NCBI GenBank assembly: GCA_036426205.1
Contig: CM071568.1
Span: 228,044,777-228,108,776, forward strand
Length of the DNA stretch: 64,000 bases
Reading direction: 5' to 3'
From: Ascaphus truei
Lineage: Eukaryota; Chordata; Amphibia; Anura; Ascaphidae
Shown: piece after piece, positions 60,889 through 64,000 of the stretch
How the letters are laid out: every line of letters starts with the position of its first letter
Numbering within the stretch: position 1 is the stretch's first letter
Notes under the pieces: generated by a model
The model's input: the letters and a program-made list of their open reading frames with translations, nothing else
Told to the model about the DNA's origin: nothing
Database searches by the model: none
Position numbers and translations under genes: made by a program

Positions 60889-61536
60889 CTTGGATGGAAA
60901 CATCAAACCAAAGAATTAAAAATATATCAGCATTTCTCACTGGGAATTAGGGTAGCCAATGCGTTTGCACATAAGGTCACACTCCAACAGCACTTCTGCT
61001 AATATTGTAAAATAATAATGTACAGTACATTGGTTGAAGTTACCGACAGGCCCGCAGGGAGGAGAGGTAGGGCTGGCAGTATATAGAGCTTGGAAGCTTG
61101 TCGATTGGGGGGTCAAGGGGTATTTAGCGGGAGTTGGGAATCAGGACCCGGGCTGTCGGAGGCCAATTTGTGAGAGAAGGAGAGCCCCGGCCTCCTCCAC
61201 CTCCAGGCCCAGGGAATCTTTCCCCGGTCAGTGGTCCTGCTTACCAAGAAGATGTGGATTCTGTAATAGGGCTGCAAACAGTCCCCAGGTTAAAAAATAA
61301 ATAAAACAGCTGCAGCAAAGTTGTTTTTTCAATAAAGATGGGATATTTAAAACAAACTGGTTTGTAATAAGGATTCTTATTAAGTTAACCATGAAGACAT
61401 TCTTCCCCTTTATAGGTTGGATACACACGTTGCTTGATTTTATACCACAAAACTTTCTTCAGTTTCTTGCATATATTAAAGCAGCACTACAGGTTGTATT
61501 GCTTGCTTTATTTTTTATTTGTTTATGTTAGATTAA

Positions 61537-61795
61537 AGCAGGGGGTTTCCAGAGCTGGACTCCGTTAATTTCAGCTCCTGGGACCCCCTGCTTACACTTG
61601 ACTGTGGACAGAACACTGTACATAATATTACAATAGAATATTTTCAGGCACAATAAGTCCTGTCTCAAAGAGCTAACTAATGTCGATGCCTGGGGCACAA
61701 AGAGATGAAGCCCAAGGTCACATGGAGAACCAACACAGGGATTTAAACCAGGTTCACTCACGTCAAAGTCAGTGTTCTTACCACTATCCTACTCC
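61537..61795 (-). mobile_element. tRNA-SINE on the minus strand, next to a palindromic repeat core
   Basis: The minus strand carries GGTTTAAATCC (B box) near 61752-61742, then GACCTTGGGCTTCATCTC and a tail with TTAGCTCTTTGAGACAGG. 61537-61593 is a further AGCAGGGGGTTTCC...GGGACCCCCTGCT hairpin copy. Confidence 0.55.
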
Positions 61796-61881
61796 TCCAG
61801 CTCCAAAATACACTTATTGTCCCCAAGGCCTTGAGAGTTAGTCATTGTAACCCAGTAGATACTTATATCTTATTCAGTCTA

Positions 61882-64000
<2,119 letters not shown>

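Overview
The window is vertebrate nuclear DNA, most probably from a frog or toad. The call rests on spliced copine exons, on Penelope-like elements (PLEs) with hammerhead-like motifs, and on SINE and LINE 3' tails of a kind common in anurans. The exact species cannot be told from the sequence. There are no prokaryotic features.

The only host gene recognised with confidence is CPNE4 (copine-4), on the minus strand. Five exons were read directly: 62092-62038, 60888-60837, 45657-45524, 44744-44508 and the terminal exon 12920-12789 with its stop codon. All splice sites are GT/AG and all phases agree. The last intron is about 31.6 kb and holds most of the mobile DNA. Sequence below 12788 is 3' UTR and/or downstream flank.

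The most unusual content is a set of LTR retrotransposon-like elements whose internal region encodes a lysine- and glutamate-rich coiled-coil protein. No reverse transcriptase, protease, integrase or zinc knuckle was seen in them. Four copies were found. A (1-3013, minus, runs off the window) has an LTR of the TGTAAC...TACA type. B (about 3014-4700, minus) is a fragment split by A. C (24594-29633, minus) has a different LTR type, TGTCA...TGACA, and a 5-bp target duplication. D (35005-40073, plus) has the same LTR type as A and a 5-bp target duplication. Two LTR types therefore carry related coiled-coil ORFs.

Layout: 0-4.9 kb, elements A and B; 5.6-6.3 kb, a CpG-rich block followed by an L1 3' end; 7-12.8 kb, CPNE4 3' flank with MITEs, a SINE and a foldback hairpin; 12.8-44.5 kb, the CPNE4 last intron with PLE1 (15.9-19.3), a solo LTR (20.1), a pyrimidine-rich tract (22.9-23.8), element C (24.6-29.6), an L1 (29.6-31.5), a foldback (32.2-33.3), and PLE2 (34.2-42.2) holding element D and a second PLE terminal dimer; 44.5-62.1 kb, the other CPNE4 exons separated by a 2-kb G/T-rich tract (46.6-48.7), hAT-like and Harbinger-like TIR elements, and two solo LTRs (52.0-53.0 and 56.1-57.8). 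Target duplications allow several nested insertion histories to be read.
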